DNA of 64,000 nt from Jeotgalibaca sp. MA1X17-3. GTDB lineage: Bacteria; Bacillota; Bacilli; Lactobacillales; Aerococcaceae. The stretch covers positions 1,158,501 to 1,222,500 of the forward strand of contig NZ_CP090983.1 in the NCBI RefSeq assembly GCF_021513155.1, read 5' to 3'. Position 1 is the stretch's first letter. Each line of letters starts with the position of its first letter. This document shows positions 27,496 through 37,236 of the stretch, piece by piece. The notes beneath the pieces are model-generated. The model was not told the DNA's origin, did no database searches, and was given only the letters and a program-made list of their open reading frames with translations. Position numbers and translations under genes: made by a program.

Positions 27496-28149
27496 ATGAG
27501 CGTGATTGTAATGGCTGGAATGATTGGGGCTGGAAAAAGCTCTTATACAGAAATGATTTCAAGACGATTAGGAACAGAGGCATTCTATGAAAGTGTGGAG
27601 TACAATCCAGTACTAGATAAATTTTATGAGAATCCAAAGCAATGGGCCTTTAGTTTGCAAATATTTTTCCTGAACGCTCGATTCAAAAGTATAAAAGATG
27701 CACTGAGTGATGACAATAATGTATTGGATCGTTCTATTTATGAAGACGAGTTATTTACACGTATTAATCACTTGCAAGGAAATATTTCAAGCATAGAAAT
27801 GGATATTTATAATGATCTCTTAGCGAATATGATGGAAGAATTGAAAGGAACTCCGAAGAAGAGTCCAGATTTATTAGTTTACCTTCATGGATCTTTTGAA
27901 AAAATCTTAGCTCATATTGAAAAAAGAGGAAGAGATTTTGAAAAAGTAGAAGTAGGAGATGATCGTTATAACTACTTCAAGTTGTTATGGACAGAGTACC
28001 AAAATTGGTATGAATCGTATGATCACTCACCAAAAATTGCCATTTCTATCGATGAATTTGATATTGTAGAATTTCCAGAACAAGAAGATGTGGTTATGAA
28101 TATAATTGAAAAAGCATTAGAAGATATTCGAATCCCTCTACATGTATAA
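27496..28149 (+). CDS. Deoxynucleoside kinase (dAdo/dCyd/dGuo type)
   Basis: This 217-residue kinase phosphorylates deoxynucleosides in nucleotide salvage. The P-loop AGMIGAGKSS is at residues 7-16 and the DRSIYED motif (catalytic/base-recognition Asp-Arg) is near residue 77. A lid segment RGRDFEK follows near 150. Lactobacilli typically carry such Dak/Dgk enzymes, often in pairs; here there is one. The ribosome site is AAGGGAAGGGACGAG. Confidence 0.9.
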   Translation: MSVIVMAGMIGAGKSSYTEMISRRLGTEAFYESVEYNPVLDKFYENPKQWAFSLQIFFLNARFKSIKDALSDDNNVLDRSIYEDELFTRINHLQGNISSIEMDIYNDLLANMMEELKGTPKKSPDLLVYLHGSFEKILAHIEKRGRDFEKVEVGDDRYNYFKLLWTEYQNWYESYDHSPKIAISIDEFDIVEFPEQEDVVMNIIEKALEDIRIPLHV

Positions 28150-28153
28150 GAAA

Positions 28154-28182
28154 TGGACATCCTATAAAGGGTGTCTTTTTTT
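28154..28182 (+). terminator. Terminator after the kinase gene
   Basis: GACATCC (28156-28162) pairs with GGGTGTC (28169-28175), followed by seven T. Confidence 0.8.
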
Positions 28183-28214
28183 ATCGTTTTTTCGGTAAAG
28201 CATTTAAGTACAAA

Positions 28215-28243
28215 TTGCTTTTTTCATAAAAAAGAGCTATATT
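28215..28243 (+). promoter_or_regulatory. Promoter of the glycerol dehydrogenase gene
   Basis: TTGCTT, a 17-base spacer and TATATT, about 80 bases before the start codon. Confidence 0.6.
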
Positions 28244-28323
28244 ATAAGTAAGTGAATAAGTACACAAATAAAAAATGTTTTAATGTTTTTCAGTGAACCA
28301 CACATTTAATGAGGAGGAATAAC

Positions 28324-29421
28324 ATGGAAAAAGTGTTTGTAAGTCCGTCTAGATATGTGCAAGGGAAAGGTGTTCTCAAATCAGGAGTACCCTATATTAA
28401 AAAATTAGGGAAGACTGCATTGTTACTATGTGATGATGTTGTTTGGGACATTGCTGGTGAAACGTTTCAAGGATATATGCAAGAAGAGTCGATGAATGTA
28501 ACGCGAGTGCCATTTAATGGGGAAGCATCAACAGCAGAGATTGATCGTGTGAGTGAAATTGGAACAAATCAAACAGTTGATGTTGTGATTGGACTTGGTG
28601 GCGGAAAAACGATTGATGCTGCCAAAGCTATTAGTGATCAGTTAGAGATTCCAGTTGTAATCGTTCCAACTATTGCTTCTACTGATGCACCTACATCTGC
28701 ACTTTCTGTTATTTATACAGAAGAGGGAGCCTTCGAGAAGTATCTATTCTACAAATCAAATCCAGAATTAGTATTAGTGGATACGGAAGTAATTAGTAAA
28801 GCACCTCCGCGTTTATTAGCTTCAGGGATTGCTGATGCGATGGCTACTTGGGTAGAGGGTAGTGCGGTTATTAAGAAAAATGGAAATACAATGGCTGGAG
28901 GAAAATCAACATTAGCTGCAGAAGCAATTGCAAAAAAATGTGAGGAAACCCTCTTCACGTATGCATTTCAAGCAATGGAGGCTTGCCGAGCTAAGGTTGT
29001 AACCCCTGCTTTAGAAGCAGTCGTAGAAGCGAATACGTTGTTAAGTGGAATTGGTTTTGAGAGTTGTGGGTTAGCTGCAGCACATGCTATTCATAATGGG
29101 TTTACAGCTTTAGATGGGGATATTCATTCTTTAACTCATGGTGAAAAAGTAGCCTATGGAACCTTAACCCAGTTATTTTTAGAAAACAGACCAAAAGAAG
29201 TCTTGGACCAATACATTCATTTCTATCAAGCATTAGATTTACCAACGACCTTAAAAGAAATGAAGCTAGAAAATGCCAGTTATGAAGATTTATTAAAAGT
29301 AGGACAGTTAGCAACTCAAAAAGGTGAAACAATCCATGATATGCCATTTGTAGTGACGGCTGATGATGTTGCAAGTGCATTGATTGCTACCGATAGTTAT
29401 GTGCGTTCATTAGAAAAATAA
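28324..29421 (+). CDS. gldA: Glycerol dehydrogenase
   Basis: This 365-residue iron/zinc-dependent alcohol dehydrogenase oxidises glycerol to dihydroxyacetone with NAD. The NAD-binding GLGGGKTIDAAKAI is near residues 91-104. Metal ligands are seen in GIADAMATWVEG (Asp), HAIHNGFTAL (His) and SLTHGEKVAYG (His). ATG 28324 is used because GAGGAGG lies 6 bases upstream; the earlier ATG (28309) overlaps that site. It has its own promoter, and no dihydroxyacetone kinase genes are adjacent. The NADH produced could be re-oxidised by the neighbouring NADH oxidase. Confidence 0.92.
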   Translation: MEKVFVSPSRYVQGKGVLKSGVPYIKKLGKTALLLCDDVVWDIAGETFQGYMQEESMNVTRVPFNGEASTAEIDRVSEIGTNQTVDVVIGLGGGKTIDAAKAISDQLEIPVVIVPTIASTDAPTSALSVIYTEEGAFEKYLFYKSNPELVLVDTEVISKAPPRLLASGIADAMATWVEGSAVIKKNGNTMAGGKSTLAAEAIAKKCEETLFTYAFQAMEACRAKVVTPALEAVVEANTLLSGIGFESCGLAAAHAIHNGFTALDGDIHSLTHGEKVAYGTLTQLFLENRPKEVLDQYIHFYQALDLPTTLKEMKLENASYEDLLKVGQLATQKGETIHDMPFVVTADDVASALIATDSYVRSLEK

Positions 29422-29595
29422 TGATGAGTATTTAAAAATAATTAAGCATTGAATGGGTATGTATCGACCTAATTTTTTAGGAAAGATATGTGTTCATTCC
29501 TGTTTTTATTTTTATATTTAGGTTTATGTCTAGAAGGTTCTATAAATAATATTCTATCCTTGCTTTTTACTCTCGTTATTAGTAAGCTGAATAGG

Positions 29596-29632
29596 TACCT
29601 AGTTTGTAATAACTATAATCTAGGTATATAAT
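29596..29632 (+). promoter_or_regulatory. Promoter of nox with an overlapping inverted repeat
   Basis: TTGTAA (29604-29609), a 17-base spacer and TATAAT (29627-29632) form the promoter. TACCTAG (29596-29602) and CTAGGTA (29620-29626), a perfect 7-bp inverted repeat with a 17-base spacer, overlap it and could be an operator. The pattern is not a Rex box. The regulator is unknown. Confidence 0.5.
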
Positions 29633-29680
29633 TAGTTTATATTAAAAAATTTAAAATAAATAAAATGGAGGTTTTTTTAA

Positions 29681-31039
29681 ATGAAAGTTATCGTTATTGG
29701 TTCATCTCATGCAGGCTATGAAGCTGTTCAAACTGTGTTAAAAGAACAACCAGAGGCAGAAATCCATCTTTATGAAAAGGGTACGACTGTTTCGTTCCTG
29801 TCTTGCGGGATTCAATCCTATCTAGAAGGTGTTTCAAACTCATTGGATGAATTACATTATGCCAATGAAAAATCCTATACAGAACAAGGAATGCATGTTC
29901 ACACGAATAGTGAAGTAATAGATATCGATCCAAAAGGAAAATCCATCACAGTAAAAACATCAGAAGGTGAATCTACAGCAACCTACGATAAATTAATTCT
30001 TACTCCAGGAGCAGTTCCATTTGAGTTACCTGTAGAAGGAACGAATTTGGAGCAGGTCTTTTACTTACGCGGTCGTGAGTGGGCAGATCAAGTAAAAAAA
30101 CGAATGAACACAGCGAAAAAGGCTGTTGTAATTGGTGCAGGCTATATCGGAATTGAAGTAATGGAATCCTTTGTAAAAGCAGGAATTGAAACAACCATTA
30201 TTGACAATTTAGATCATATTTTACCTACCTACTTAGATGAAGAATTTACGAGTATCTTAGAAAAAGATCTTAAAGAAAGAAATGTACAAGTTCAAACAGG
30301 TGAAATGGTAAAAGAAATTGTTGGAGAAAATGGTGCGGTAACAAAAGTTATTACAAATAAAGGTGAATACGAAGCAGATACGGTTATGATTGCTGCAGGA
30401 ATTACACCAGCAACTAAATGGCTGAAAGATATTGTTAAACTAGACTCCAAAGGCATGATTGAAGTAGATGAGTACATGCAAACTTCTGAAGCAGATATCT
30501 TTGCTGCTGGAGATGCTACAACTATTCTATTAAACCCAACACAAACGAAAGTGACCATTCCATTGGCTTCAAACGCACGTCGTCAAGGAATTGTAGCTGC
30601 TAGAAACATTGTAAAACCTACTATGAAAATGATGGGTGTTCAAGGAACATCTGGATTGTCTCTTTTCGATTATCATTTTGCTACAACAGGGGTTAAAGCA
30701 ATTGATGTAGATCAATGTAAAAACGAAATTCTTTCTAGTTATGTAGAAGAAAAAATTCGTCCAGACTTCATGCACGAAGAAGATAATACAGTGAAAATGA
30801 AAATCTATTATGAAAAAGATTCCCATATTATAAAAGGCGCACAATTGATGTCTAAAAAAGATGTGATTGCTTCTATTAATACGATGGCAGTTGTGATCGA
30901 AGCAGAGTGGACACTCGAACATTTAGCTCGTGCCGACTTCTTCTTCCAACCAGAATATAACCGCCCTTGGAATTATTTAAATGTTCTTGCGATGCAAGCT
31001 TTAGATGAGACTTACGGCAGTGACCAAATGTTATTTTAA
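29681..31039 (+). CDS. nox: NADH oxidase, water-forming
   Basis: This 452-residue flavoprotein reduces O2 to water with NADH. It has the FAD-binding start VIVIGSSHAGYEAV, the redox-active single cysteine Cys42 in SFLSCGIQSYLEG, the NAD-binding VVIGAGYIGIEVMESF near 150 and the second FAD motif IFAAGDATTILLN. The enzyme restores NAD in aerobic lactic acid bacteria. The ribosome site is GGAGG, 9 bases before the ATG. It stands alone between its promoter and a strong terminator. Confidence 0.95.
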   Translation: MKVIVIGSSHAGYEAVQTVLKEQPEAEIHLYEKGTTVSFLSCGIQSYLEGVSNSLDELHYANEKSYTEQGMHVHTNSEVIDIDPKGKSITVKTSEGESTATYDKLILTPGAVPFELPVEGTNLEQVFYLRGREWADQVKKRMNTAKKAVVIGAGYIGIEVMESFVKAGIETTIIDNLDHILPTYLDEEFTSILEKDLKERNVQVQTGEMVKEIVGENGAVTKVITNKGEYEADTVMIAAGITPATKWLKDIVKLDSKGMIEVDEYMQTSEADIFAAGDATTILLNPTQTKVTIPLASNARRQGIVAARNIVKPTMKMMGVQGTSGLSLFDYHFATTGVKAIDVDQCKNEILSSYVEEKIRPDFMHEEDNTVKMKIYYEKDSHIIKGAQLMSKKDVIASINTMAVVIEAEWTLEHLARADFFFQPEYNRPWNYLNVLAMQALDETYGSDQMLF

Positions 31040-31043
31040 TAGT

Positions 31044-31087
31044 AAAGGAAGAGATTGGAAATAAAATTCCTAATCTCTTCCTTTTTT
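31044..31087 (+). terminator. Strong terminator of nox
   Basis: AAGGAAGAGATTGGAA and TTCCTAATCTCTTCCTT pair almost perfectly around a 6-base loop, with a T-tract. Confidence 0.9.
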
Positions 31088-31191
31088 ATTATACAACCTT
31101 CATAATCTAATCTTTTCAGTGACTGCATCTTGAATATTAAAATATTCATGTTAAAATATTGAGATTATAATCGTTTCTAGAAGGAGGAACT

Positions 31192-32393
31192 ATGAGGAAA
31201 ACAAAGAAGTCTCTCATTATTTTTCACATCATTACTATTTTACAAGGGGTTTCTAATAATTTGGCTCATCCAGTAACACCCGCTTTTATAAATAATTTAA
31301 AATTGAGAGATTCGATGTTCGGTACTGCATATGCAAGTATGGCGTTAGGTATCTTTTTATTTTCATTATTTTGGGGAGAACTGTCATCACGAATTAAGAA
31401 GTCGACCATTCTATTAATCACATTACTTGGTTATTCTTTCGCACAATATTTATTCATGAGCTCTACTACAGAATTATCCGTAATCACTTCTCGATTTTTA
31501 GCAGGTATTTTCTCAGGTGGTTTCCAAGTTTCCCAACTCAACTATTTAGTGAGTCAAAGCAAAGCAGAAGATAGGGGATACCAATTAACCTTGAGCAGCA
31601 TCTTTATAACTGCCGCAGCTACAATGGGTTATTTTGTTGGAGGATTTGTAGGTGACGTTTCTATTTTTCTAGCTTTTCAAATTCAAATTGTGATGTGTGT
31701 AATCGTAGGATTATCCTATTTCTTCTTTCTTAACAGAACAGAAACCATCGAAGTAAGGCAGGCATTTGAAATCAAAAAATTAAATCCATTTAAATCACTT
31801 GTAAACGTGAAAGGATTACTAGTGCCCGCAATTATTATGTTGATGGTTTCGGTTTTCATGTCTTATCTAGCGATCACTTCATTTGATCAAACCTTTAATT
31901 ATTATGTTCGGGATGTATTCAACTTTCCCCCTTCTTATAATGGTGTTTTAAAAATGGGAACAGGACTAGTTGGAATCATTGCGAATTTTACAATTAGCAT
32001 GTATTTGATAAAAAAACCAACGTAAAACGATCGTATACCGTACTAATGATCGTTATGGCTTTATCAGGTTTGATTGTCGTTTTAGTTGATCAACTATGGG
32101 TATTTATCGTATTTGCATTTATATTCCTTGCAATTGATTCTATGAGTAAGCCACTGCAACAAACAATCGTATCAGGAATGTCTTCTGATTATCATGAATC
32201 TCATATTTTGATGGGATTATATAATACAATGAAATCTTTAGGTTTAATTATAGGTGCTTTAATAGCTGGATTTCTTTATGAATGGATCAAAATTGGACCA
32301 TTTATACTAGCCATTGTAGCTATTTCCATGGCAGCATTGTTTATGTCTCTTGTATATAAAAAGACAAAAACAGAAGAACAGCCAATTAGATAA
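31192..32393 (+). pseudogene. MFS transporter, frameshifted
   Basis: A major facilitator with about twelve helices when repaired (400 residues). The first part reads to TISMYLIKK, where a seven-A run (32010-32016) lacks one A. Restoring it gives LIKKTNVKRSYTVLMIVMALSG and joins the second part through SKPLQQTIVSGMSSDYHESHILMG to the end. Motif-A-like FWGELSSRIKKST (loop 2-3) is present. The substrate is unknown; multidrug or sugar efflux are possible. The lesion looks like a homopolymer error. AGGAGGAAC is the ribosome site. Confidence 0.82.
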
Positions 32394-32399
32394 AAATAA

Positions 32400-32452
32400 C
32401 CCCCTCAAAAATTAGATGGTTTCCGTCTAACTTTTGAGGGAGTTTTATTTTT
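32400..32452. terminator. Bidirectional terminator
   Basis: CCCTCAAAAATTAGATGG pairs with CCGTCTAACTTTTGAGGG, with T-rich sequence on the plus side. It separates the convergent MFS and acetyltransferase genes. Confidence 0.88.
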
Positions 32453-32480
32453 TGGATAAAAAAATGATTGAAATAAGAAC

Positions 32481-32906
32481 CTATGCTATTAATCGTTTAT
32501 TGAAATAATAGGTGTTGATACCTCTTACTGGCATATCTTCCAGTGTACCATATTTCGTAAATCCATTTTTTTTATAAAAATCTTCTGCTTGGTAACTTCT
32601 TGTCGTTAAGGTTAGATTGATTATATCTAACTCTCTAGCTATATTTTCTACTTCAGATAGTAACTTACTACCTATATTTTGACCTCGGTATTCATTGCTA
32701 ATTGCTAAGAGTTCTATATGGATACGTTGAAATGCTTTTACAGCAACAATTCCTCCTATCAGATTCTCTCCGTCATAAGCACCTATTGAAATTTTTTCTT
32801 CTTTCTTTTCAAGTTCTTTTTCAAAGACTTCCATATCCTGTTCTTTAAAGATATCGTCTATAGTCTTTTGTAAAATACGTAGGTCAACCTTTTTAAACGT
32901 TTTCAA
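32481..32906 (-). CDS. GNAT family N-acetyltransferase
   Basis: This 141-residue acetyltransferase has the acetyl-CoA-binding motif EYRGQNIGSKLLSEVE (R/Q-x-x-G-x-G/A) near residues 75-90 and the family ending YKKNGFTKYG. It transfers acetyl groups to an unknown amine, which could be a small molecule, antibiotic or protein N-terminus. CTGGAGGAAT is the ribosome site. Confidence 0.88.
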   Translation of the reverse strand: MKTFKKVDLRILQKTIDDIFKEQDMEVFEKELEKKEEKISIGAYDGENLIGGIVAVKAFQRIHIELLAISNEYRGQNIGSKLLSEVENIARELDIINLTLTTRSYQAEDFYKKNGFTKYGTLEDMPVRGINTYYFNKRLIA

Positions 32907-33125
32907 TTTTATTCCTCCAGTTTTTTAAATAAAATAATAGATAAAAATATTTCTTGATATATTATAACGATATTTATTATATCACATTAGAATAAAATTA
33001 CGAATCACAAAGAAATGGATGTTTTGTAGTACTTAAGTATGATAAAAATATATTCGAGGAACGTATGTAAGTACGTTATAATGAACAGGAAGATAAATGA
33101 TTGGAATCTATGGTAGAGGAGTGGA

Positions 33126-33638
33126 ATGATGAATGACTTTTTAAAGGCATTGACTTACATAAATGAAAAAATTTATGAGCCTTGTCAATTAGCTGTGCAA
33201 TCAGTTCAAGAAGAAAAGCAGAACTCTGATTATGGTGCGGGGGTATTCCAATTATCTTCACGATCCGTTCGATTTAGAGTTTCCAAAAGTACCCCTACTA
33301 AAATAGGACAATTTGTTACTTTTTGGGAGAAAGATGCTCATCATAAAAACCGACCTTTTTTATCTAATGAATCTCCAGAGTTACTAGTTATCACAACTTT
33401 TGAAAGTGAAAATAGGTGGGGACAATTTATATTTCCAAAGGAAATTATGATTAAACAAAATATCCTTCAAACGAATCTTACTAAAGGAAAAATGGGAATG
33501 AGAGTATACCCAAGTTGGGACAAGCCAACGAGTAAACAAGCAATCCGTACCCAGAAATGGCAAGTTCCTTATTTTATTGATTTAAGTGATTCCAATAAGA
33601 TATCGAACGAGGAAATTATTCGATTATATTTTCTATGA
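33126..33638 (+). CDS. mepB: MepB family protein
   Basis: This 170-residue protein matches the MepB family, named from the S. aureus mepRAB cluster, with YGAGVFQLSSRSVRFRVSKSTPTKIGQFVTFWEK, FESENRWGQFIFPKEI and GKMGMRVYPSWDKP as family stretches. The function is not established. There is no MepA efflux gene or MepR here. GAGGAGTGG precedes two adjacent ATGs (33126 and 33129); either may be used. Confidence 0.85.
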   Translation: MMNDFLKALTYINEKIYEPCQLAVQSVQEEKQNSDYGAGVFQLSSRSVRFRVSKSTPTKIGQFVTFWEKDAHHKNRPFLSNESPELLVITTFESENRWGQFIFPKEIMIKQNILQTNLTKGKMGMRVYPSWDKPTSKQAIRTQKWQVPYFIDLSDSNKISNEEIIRLYFL

Positions 33639-33713
33639 TGAGAAGAATGTTAGTTTTTATAGAAGTAATCAGAATGAATGACTAAAAAATAAGTAGAACT
33701 ATTAGGAGGAAAT

Positions 33714-34393
33714 ATGAAACTAGCAATCTATGATTTTGATGGAACTTTATGCGATCAAGAAACAATTCCTTTTTTAATTGAATTTTACCGAAAAAATAAA
33801 TATTCTTATAAGAAATTAGGACAGTTTTATCTACGAATGATTGGATTAACCTTTAAGTACAAATTAAAGGTAGACTCATCGTTAGATAAAGAAAAATACA
33901 GAGCTACAGCAGCAAATACATTTATGTATCTATTTGAAGATAAGAAAAAAGAAGACATTATCCATTTTTTTAGTGATAGTGCAGCTGAACTGGTTAACTA
34001 CTTCAATCCAATTGTTGTAGAAAGTCTCAAAGAAAAAAGGAGCAAGGATATCATATTGTGGTCTGTTCAGGTGCTAATACGTTGCTTCTCAATGAAATAG
34101 CAAAGCATATTGAAGTGGATGAAGTGATTGGAACCGAACTCTCTTTTTTAGAAGATGAATCTTATGATTTTGACTCTCATATGTTTGTTACTACTGGGAA
34201 AAATAAACCCATCGCATTATTAGAACGATTCAAAGGTAAAGAAGTAGATTGGGTGAACAGTTACGCCTATGGAGATAGTTATTATGACTATGATTTTATG
34301 AATTTAACAGGAAATCCGATTGCTGTAAATCCTGATAAAGGTTTGAGAGATATTACAAAGGAAAAAGGATGGGAAATACTAGGAGAATCGTAA
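33714..34393 (+). pseudogene. HAD-IB family hydrolase, frameshifted
   Basis: This HAD-superfamily phosphatase, SerB/HAD-IB like, starts LAIYDFDGTLCDQET (motif I DFDGT) and has motif II VVCSGAN and motif IV-type AYGDSYYDYDF. A six-A run (34033-34038) lacks one A after SLKEK; adding it gives SLKEKKEQGYHIVVCSGAN. Repaired length is about 226 residues, normal. The substrate is unknown. The ribosome site AGGAGG is strong. Likely a homopolymer error. Confidence 0.85.
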
Positions 34394-34404
34394 AATCAAT
34401 GGAT

Positions 34405-34436
34405 TTTTATAGAGTTTACTTCTATAAAATTTGTTG
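34405..34436 (+). terminator. Hairpin after the HAD gene
   Basis: TTTTATAGA (34405-34413) and TCTATAAAA (34421-34429) pair perfectly, followed by TTTGTTGTTT. The stem is AT-rich, so it may be weak. Confidence 0.5.
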
Positions 34437-34465
34437 TTTACTAATATCTCAGCGAACCTTATAAT
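34437..34465 (+). promoter_or_regulatory. Promoter of the PotD-amidohydrolase pair
   Basis: TTTACT, a 17-base spacer and TATAAT. Confidence 0.6.
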
Positions 34466-34522
34466 GAGGGGCAGTGCTGTATGGACAGTATGCACATTTT
34501 TGAGGAATAGCGAGGTATAAAA

Positions 34523-35596
34523 TTGAAACGATTAACGATATTTTTAATGACGATTATAATTGCAATCATTATATTAGCAGGGCTAAAAGGATTAGTATCT
34601 GCAAAAATGAATACGGGTGGAGATGAAAACACGTTAATTATTTATAATTGGGGTGATTACATTGATCCCGAGTTACTTACAAAATTTGAAGAAGAAACAG
34701 GCTATTATGTTATTTATGAAACGTTTGATTCGAATGAAGCAATGGAAACTAAAATCTCTCAAGGCGGAACACGATATGATCTCGTGTTTCCAAGTGAGTC
34801 GATTATTCCTAAAATGATAGATAAAAACTTATTACTTCCTCTCGATCATGAAAAAATCATTGGCTTCGATCAACTATCTGATTTTTTATTAGATCAAGAG
34901 TTTGATGAAAAAAATCAATATACGATTCCATATTTTTGGGGTACGGTAGGAATTATGGTTAATACAAAAGAATTTCCTCTGGATCAAATCAAGTCATGGA
35001 AAGATTTATGGAATCCAACTCTTAATAACGAAATTTTGTTAATGGATGGAGCTAGAGAATCAATAGGAATGGCTCTACAATCTTTGGGGATGTCCTTAAA
35101 TGAAACGGATGCCGATCAATTACAGCAAGCATCCAAACATTTAGCGAATTTGATGCCAAATACAAAAGCAATTCTTACAGATGAAATCAAAACATTGATG
35201 ATTAATGGTGAAGCAAGCATTGGGATTGGTTACTCAGGAGATGCCGCGTACGTAGCGTCTCAAAACCCAGATATCGAATATGTTTTACCAAAAGATGGTA
35301 GTGCAGTGTGGACAGATAACTTTGCCATTCCTAGTACGATGAAGAATGAAGAGGGAGCCTATGCTTTTATCAATTTTATGCTGCGTTCTGAGAATGCCAA
35401 ACAAAATGCCGAATATGTAGAATACGCTACACCGAATGAAGCTGCAAAAAAATTATTAGATGTAGAAGTAACTACAAATAAAGCACTATATCCAGATCCT
35501 GAAGACCTTCAGAACGTAGAGCACTACCAATATCTAGGATTAGAAATGATGAACGAATACAATGAGTTATTCTTAAATATTAAAATGGGGTTATAG
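34523..35596 (+). CDS. potD: Spermidine/putrescine-type substrate-binding protein (PotD-like), orphan
   Basis: This 357-residue extracytoplasmic binding protein has the PotD features TLIIYNWGDYIDPELLTKFEEETGY, TFDSNEAMETKI and RYDLVFPSES. The N-terminus is a hydrophobic anchor (about residues 4-24) without a lipobox cysteine (LAGL where LAGC would be expected), so it is probably held by an uncleaved helix. TTG start; GCGAGG lies upstream. potABC are absent here, so it must use a transporter encoded elsewhere or have another job. It lies 3 bases before the amidohydrolase gene. Confidence 0.85.
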   Translation: MKRLTIFLMTIIIAIIILAGLKGLVSAKMNTGGDENTLIIYNWGDYIDPELLTKFEEETGYYVIYETFDSNEAMETKISQGGTRYDLVFPSESIIPKMIDKNLLLPLDHEKIIGFDQLSDFLLDQEFDEKNQYTIPYFWGTVGIMVNTKEFPLDQIKSWKDLWNPTLNNEILLMDGARESIGMALQSLGMSLNETDADQLQQASKHLANLMPNTKAILTDEIKTLMINGEASIGIGYSGDAAYVASQNPDIEYVLPKDGSAVWTDNFAIPSTMKNEEGAYAFINFMLRSENAKQNAEYVEYATPNEAAKKLLDVEVTTNKALYPDPEDLQNVEHYQYLGLEMMNEYNELFLNIKMGL

Positions 35597-35599
35597 AAC

Positions 35600-37177
35600 A
35601 TGATTATTACATCAAAATATATTTTTGATACCGAAACAAAAACTACTTTTCCTGGATATATTCAAATGAAAGGAAATAGAATCATAGGAAAGGGACCACT
35701 GACTTCCTTACCGGAAAATGAAGAAATCATTGATTATGGAACGAATATGATTATTCCAGCTTTTATTGATGCTCATACTCATTTTTTTCTTTCTGTCCTA
35801 TTATTCAATCAAAAACTAACGTTCATTTCCGGGAAAACAGAGAATGAGGTTGCAGAAAAAGTTCCGGACCTTCCGATAGTAAATGGATGGAAAATAGGCA
35901 TCGGTTGGTTTAGTAGTGAGTTTGGTCAAAATGTATTACCAACTAGAAAATCAATTGACGAGGTTTGTTCAGAAATTCCAGTAGTATTGATTTCTGGAGA
36001 TGCTCACACGATCTGGATGAATACCAAAGCGATGACGTTACTACATATAACCACAGATCAGTTACCTAAAGAGGTAAGTGGAGAAGCGATAGCAGATGAG
36101 GACGGATTGACAGGCGTTTTCTTTGAAGCGATAGCTATTCACTATTTGGCTTTGATTTTACAGCCTTTAAAAAAAGACTTTCAAGTAGAGTTTCAAAATT
36201 ATGTAGGGCATTTAAATAAAATGGGAATTACGACTCTTGGAGATGTAGCTCTGACAGGCGAAGCGCTAGATGATTTCATTTATCCAGAACTTTATGAAAC
36301 GGTTCAAGAAGATTCCAAGATTCGAATTAGTTTTTATCCCGCTATGAGAGAAGAAACAGAAACCATTGAAAAAATGGCTGAGAACTATCATTCAGAAACA
36401 CTAACATTTGCTGGGGTCAAACAATTTTTCGATGGTGTAACTAGTACGCATACTGCATTCTTAAAAGAAGAATATGAAACGCCCTATTTTTCAGGAGATG
36501 TTGGGTTATCCTTACTACCTGTAGAGAAGATGAAGCAATTGATTTTTAATGCAAATGAAAAAGGGTGGCCCATCAGAATTCATACGGTTGGGGATCTAGC
36601 GATTCACTTGGCCTTAAATTACTACCAAGAAAGTCAAGAACAGTTTCCATTAGCAGATGACATGTATAATACGCTAGAGCATTTAGAAGTAATGGATGCA
36701 GTGGACGTACCACTTGTTCACCAAAAAAATCTTGTACTCTCTGTTCAACCCAGTCATTTATTAGTTGGATGGGACACATTGGATGATGAAGTAGGGTCCA
36801 TGCGAGCAAGTCAGATGTTTCCGTTTCGAAGTTTTTTAAATGAAGGAGCAACATTAGGATTTGGTACGGATTCTCCAGTAGTGGTAGATATAACACCGAT
36901 AGAATCCATTTATTTTGCAGTTGCAAGAAAAGATTTAGCCGGTTATCCAACAGAAGGATTAATGCCAGAACAACGAATTTCCATTCCTGAAGCTTTATTT
37001 GCACATACAAGGGGTGCAGCAATGGCTCTAAGTAGAAGTGATGTCGGCTCTTTAGATATTGGAACACTAGCAGATATCTGTGTGTTGGATCATAATATTT
37101 TAGAAGATACACCAGAGGAATTGTTAAAAACTAAAATGATTGCTACTTATTTTGATGGAGAATTATTAAAAGATTAA
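35600..37177 (+). CDS. Amidohydrolase family protein (YtcJ-like)
   Basis: This 525-residue metal-dependent hydrolase of the amidohydrolase-3/YtcJ group has the metal site AFIDAHTHFFLS near residues 55-65, IRIHTVGDLAIHLAL (usually HAIGDRA) and GFGTDSPVVVDITP near the C-terminus. It hydrolyses an unknown amide, carbamate or formamide. Its gene is 3 bases after potD and shares its promoter, so the binding protein may capture the substrate or a relative of it. No signal peptide, so it is cytoplasmic. Confidence 0.87.
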   Translation: MIITSKYIFDTETKTTFPGYIQMKGNRIIGKGPLTSLPENEEIIDYGTNMIIPAFIDAHTHFFLSVLLFNQKLTFISGKTENEVAEKVPDLPIVNGWKIGIGWFSSEFGQNVLPTRKSIDEVCSEIPVVLISGDAHTIWMNTKAMTLLHITTDQLPKEVSGEAIADEDGLTGVFFEAIAIHYLALILQPLKKDFQVEFQNYVGHLNKMGITTLGDVALTGEALDDFIYPELYETVQEDSKIRISFYPAMREETETIEKMAENYHSETLTFAGVKQFFDGVTSTHTAFLKEEYETPYFSGDVGLSLLPVEKMKQLIFNANEKGWPIRIHTVGDLAIHLALNYYQESQEQFPLADDMYNTLEHLEVMDAVDVPLVHQKNLVLSVQPSHLLVGWDTLDDEVGSMRASQMFPFRSFLNEGATLGFGTDSPVVVDITPIESIYFAVARKDLAGYPTEGLMPEQRISIPEALFAHTRGAAMALSRSDVGSLDIGTLADICVLDHNILEDTPEELLKTKMIATYFDGELLKD

Positions 37178-37194
37178 ATAATTAGTAAAATAAA

Positions 37195-37236
37195 AAAACA
37201 CCTGAAATATACAATATATTTCAGGTGTTTTTGTCA
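37195..37236 (+). terminator. Terminator after the amidohydrolase gene
   Basis: AACACCTGAAATAT and ATATTTCAGGTGTT form a 14-bp stem with a short loop and T5 tail; also separates the next operon's control region. Confidence 0.88.

Noticed and set aside
34523..34600. PotD without lipobox cysteine as evidence of a broken gene
   Set aside because: The rest of the protein is complete, and helix-anchored PotD proteins seem normal in lactic acid bacteria as far as I recall.
36573..37112. 179-residue open frame on the minus strand inside the amidohydrolase gene
   Set aside because: It lies fully inside a clear gene, has no ribosome site and has a Leu/His-rich composition typical of antisense shadows.
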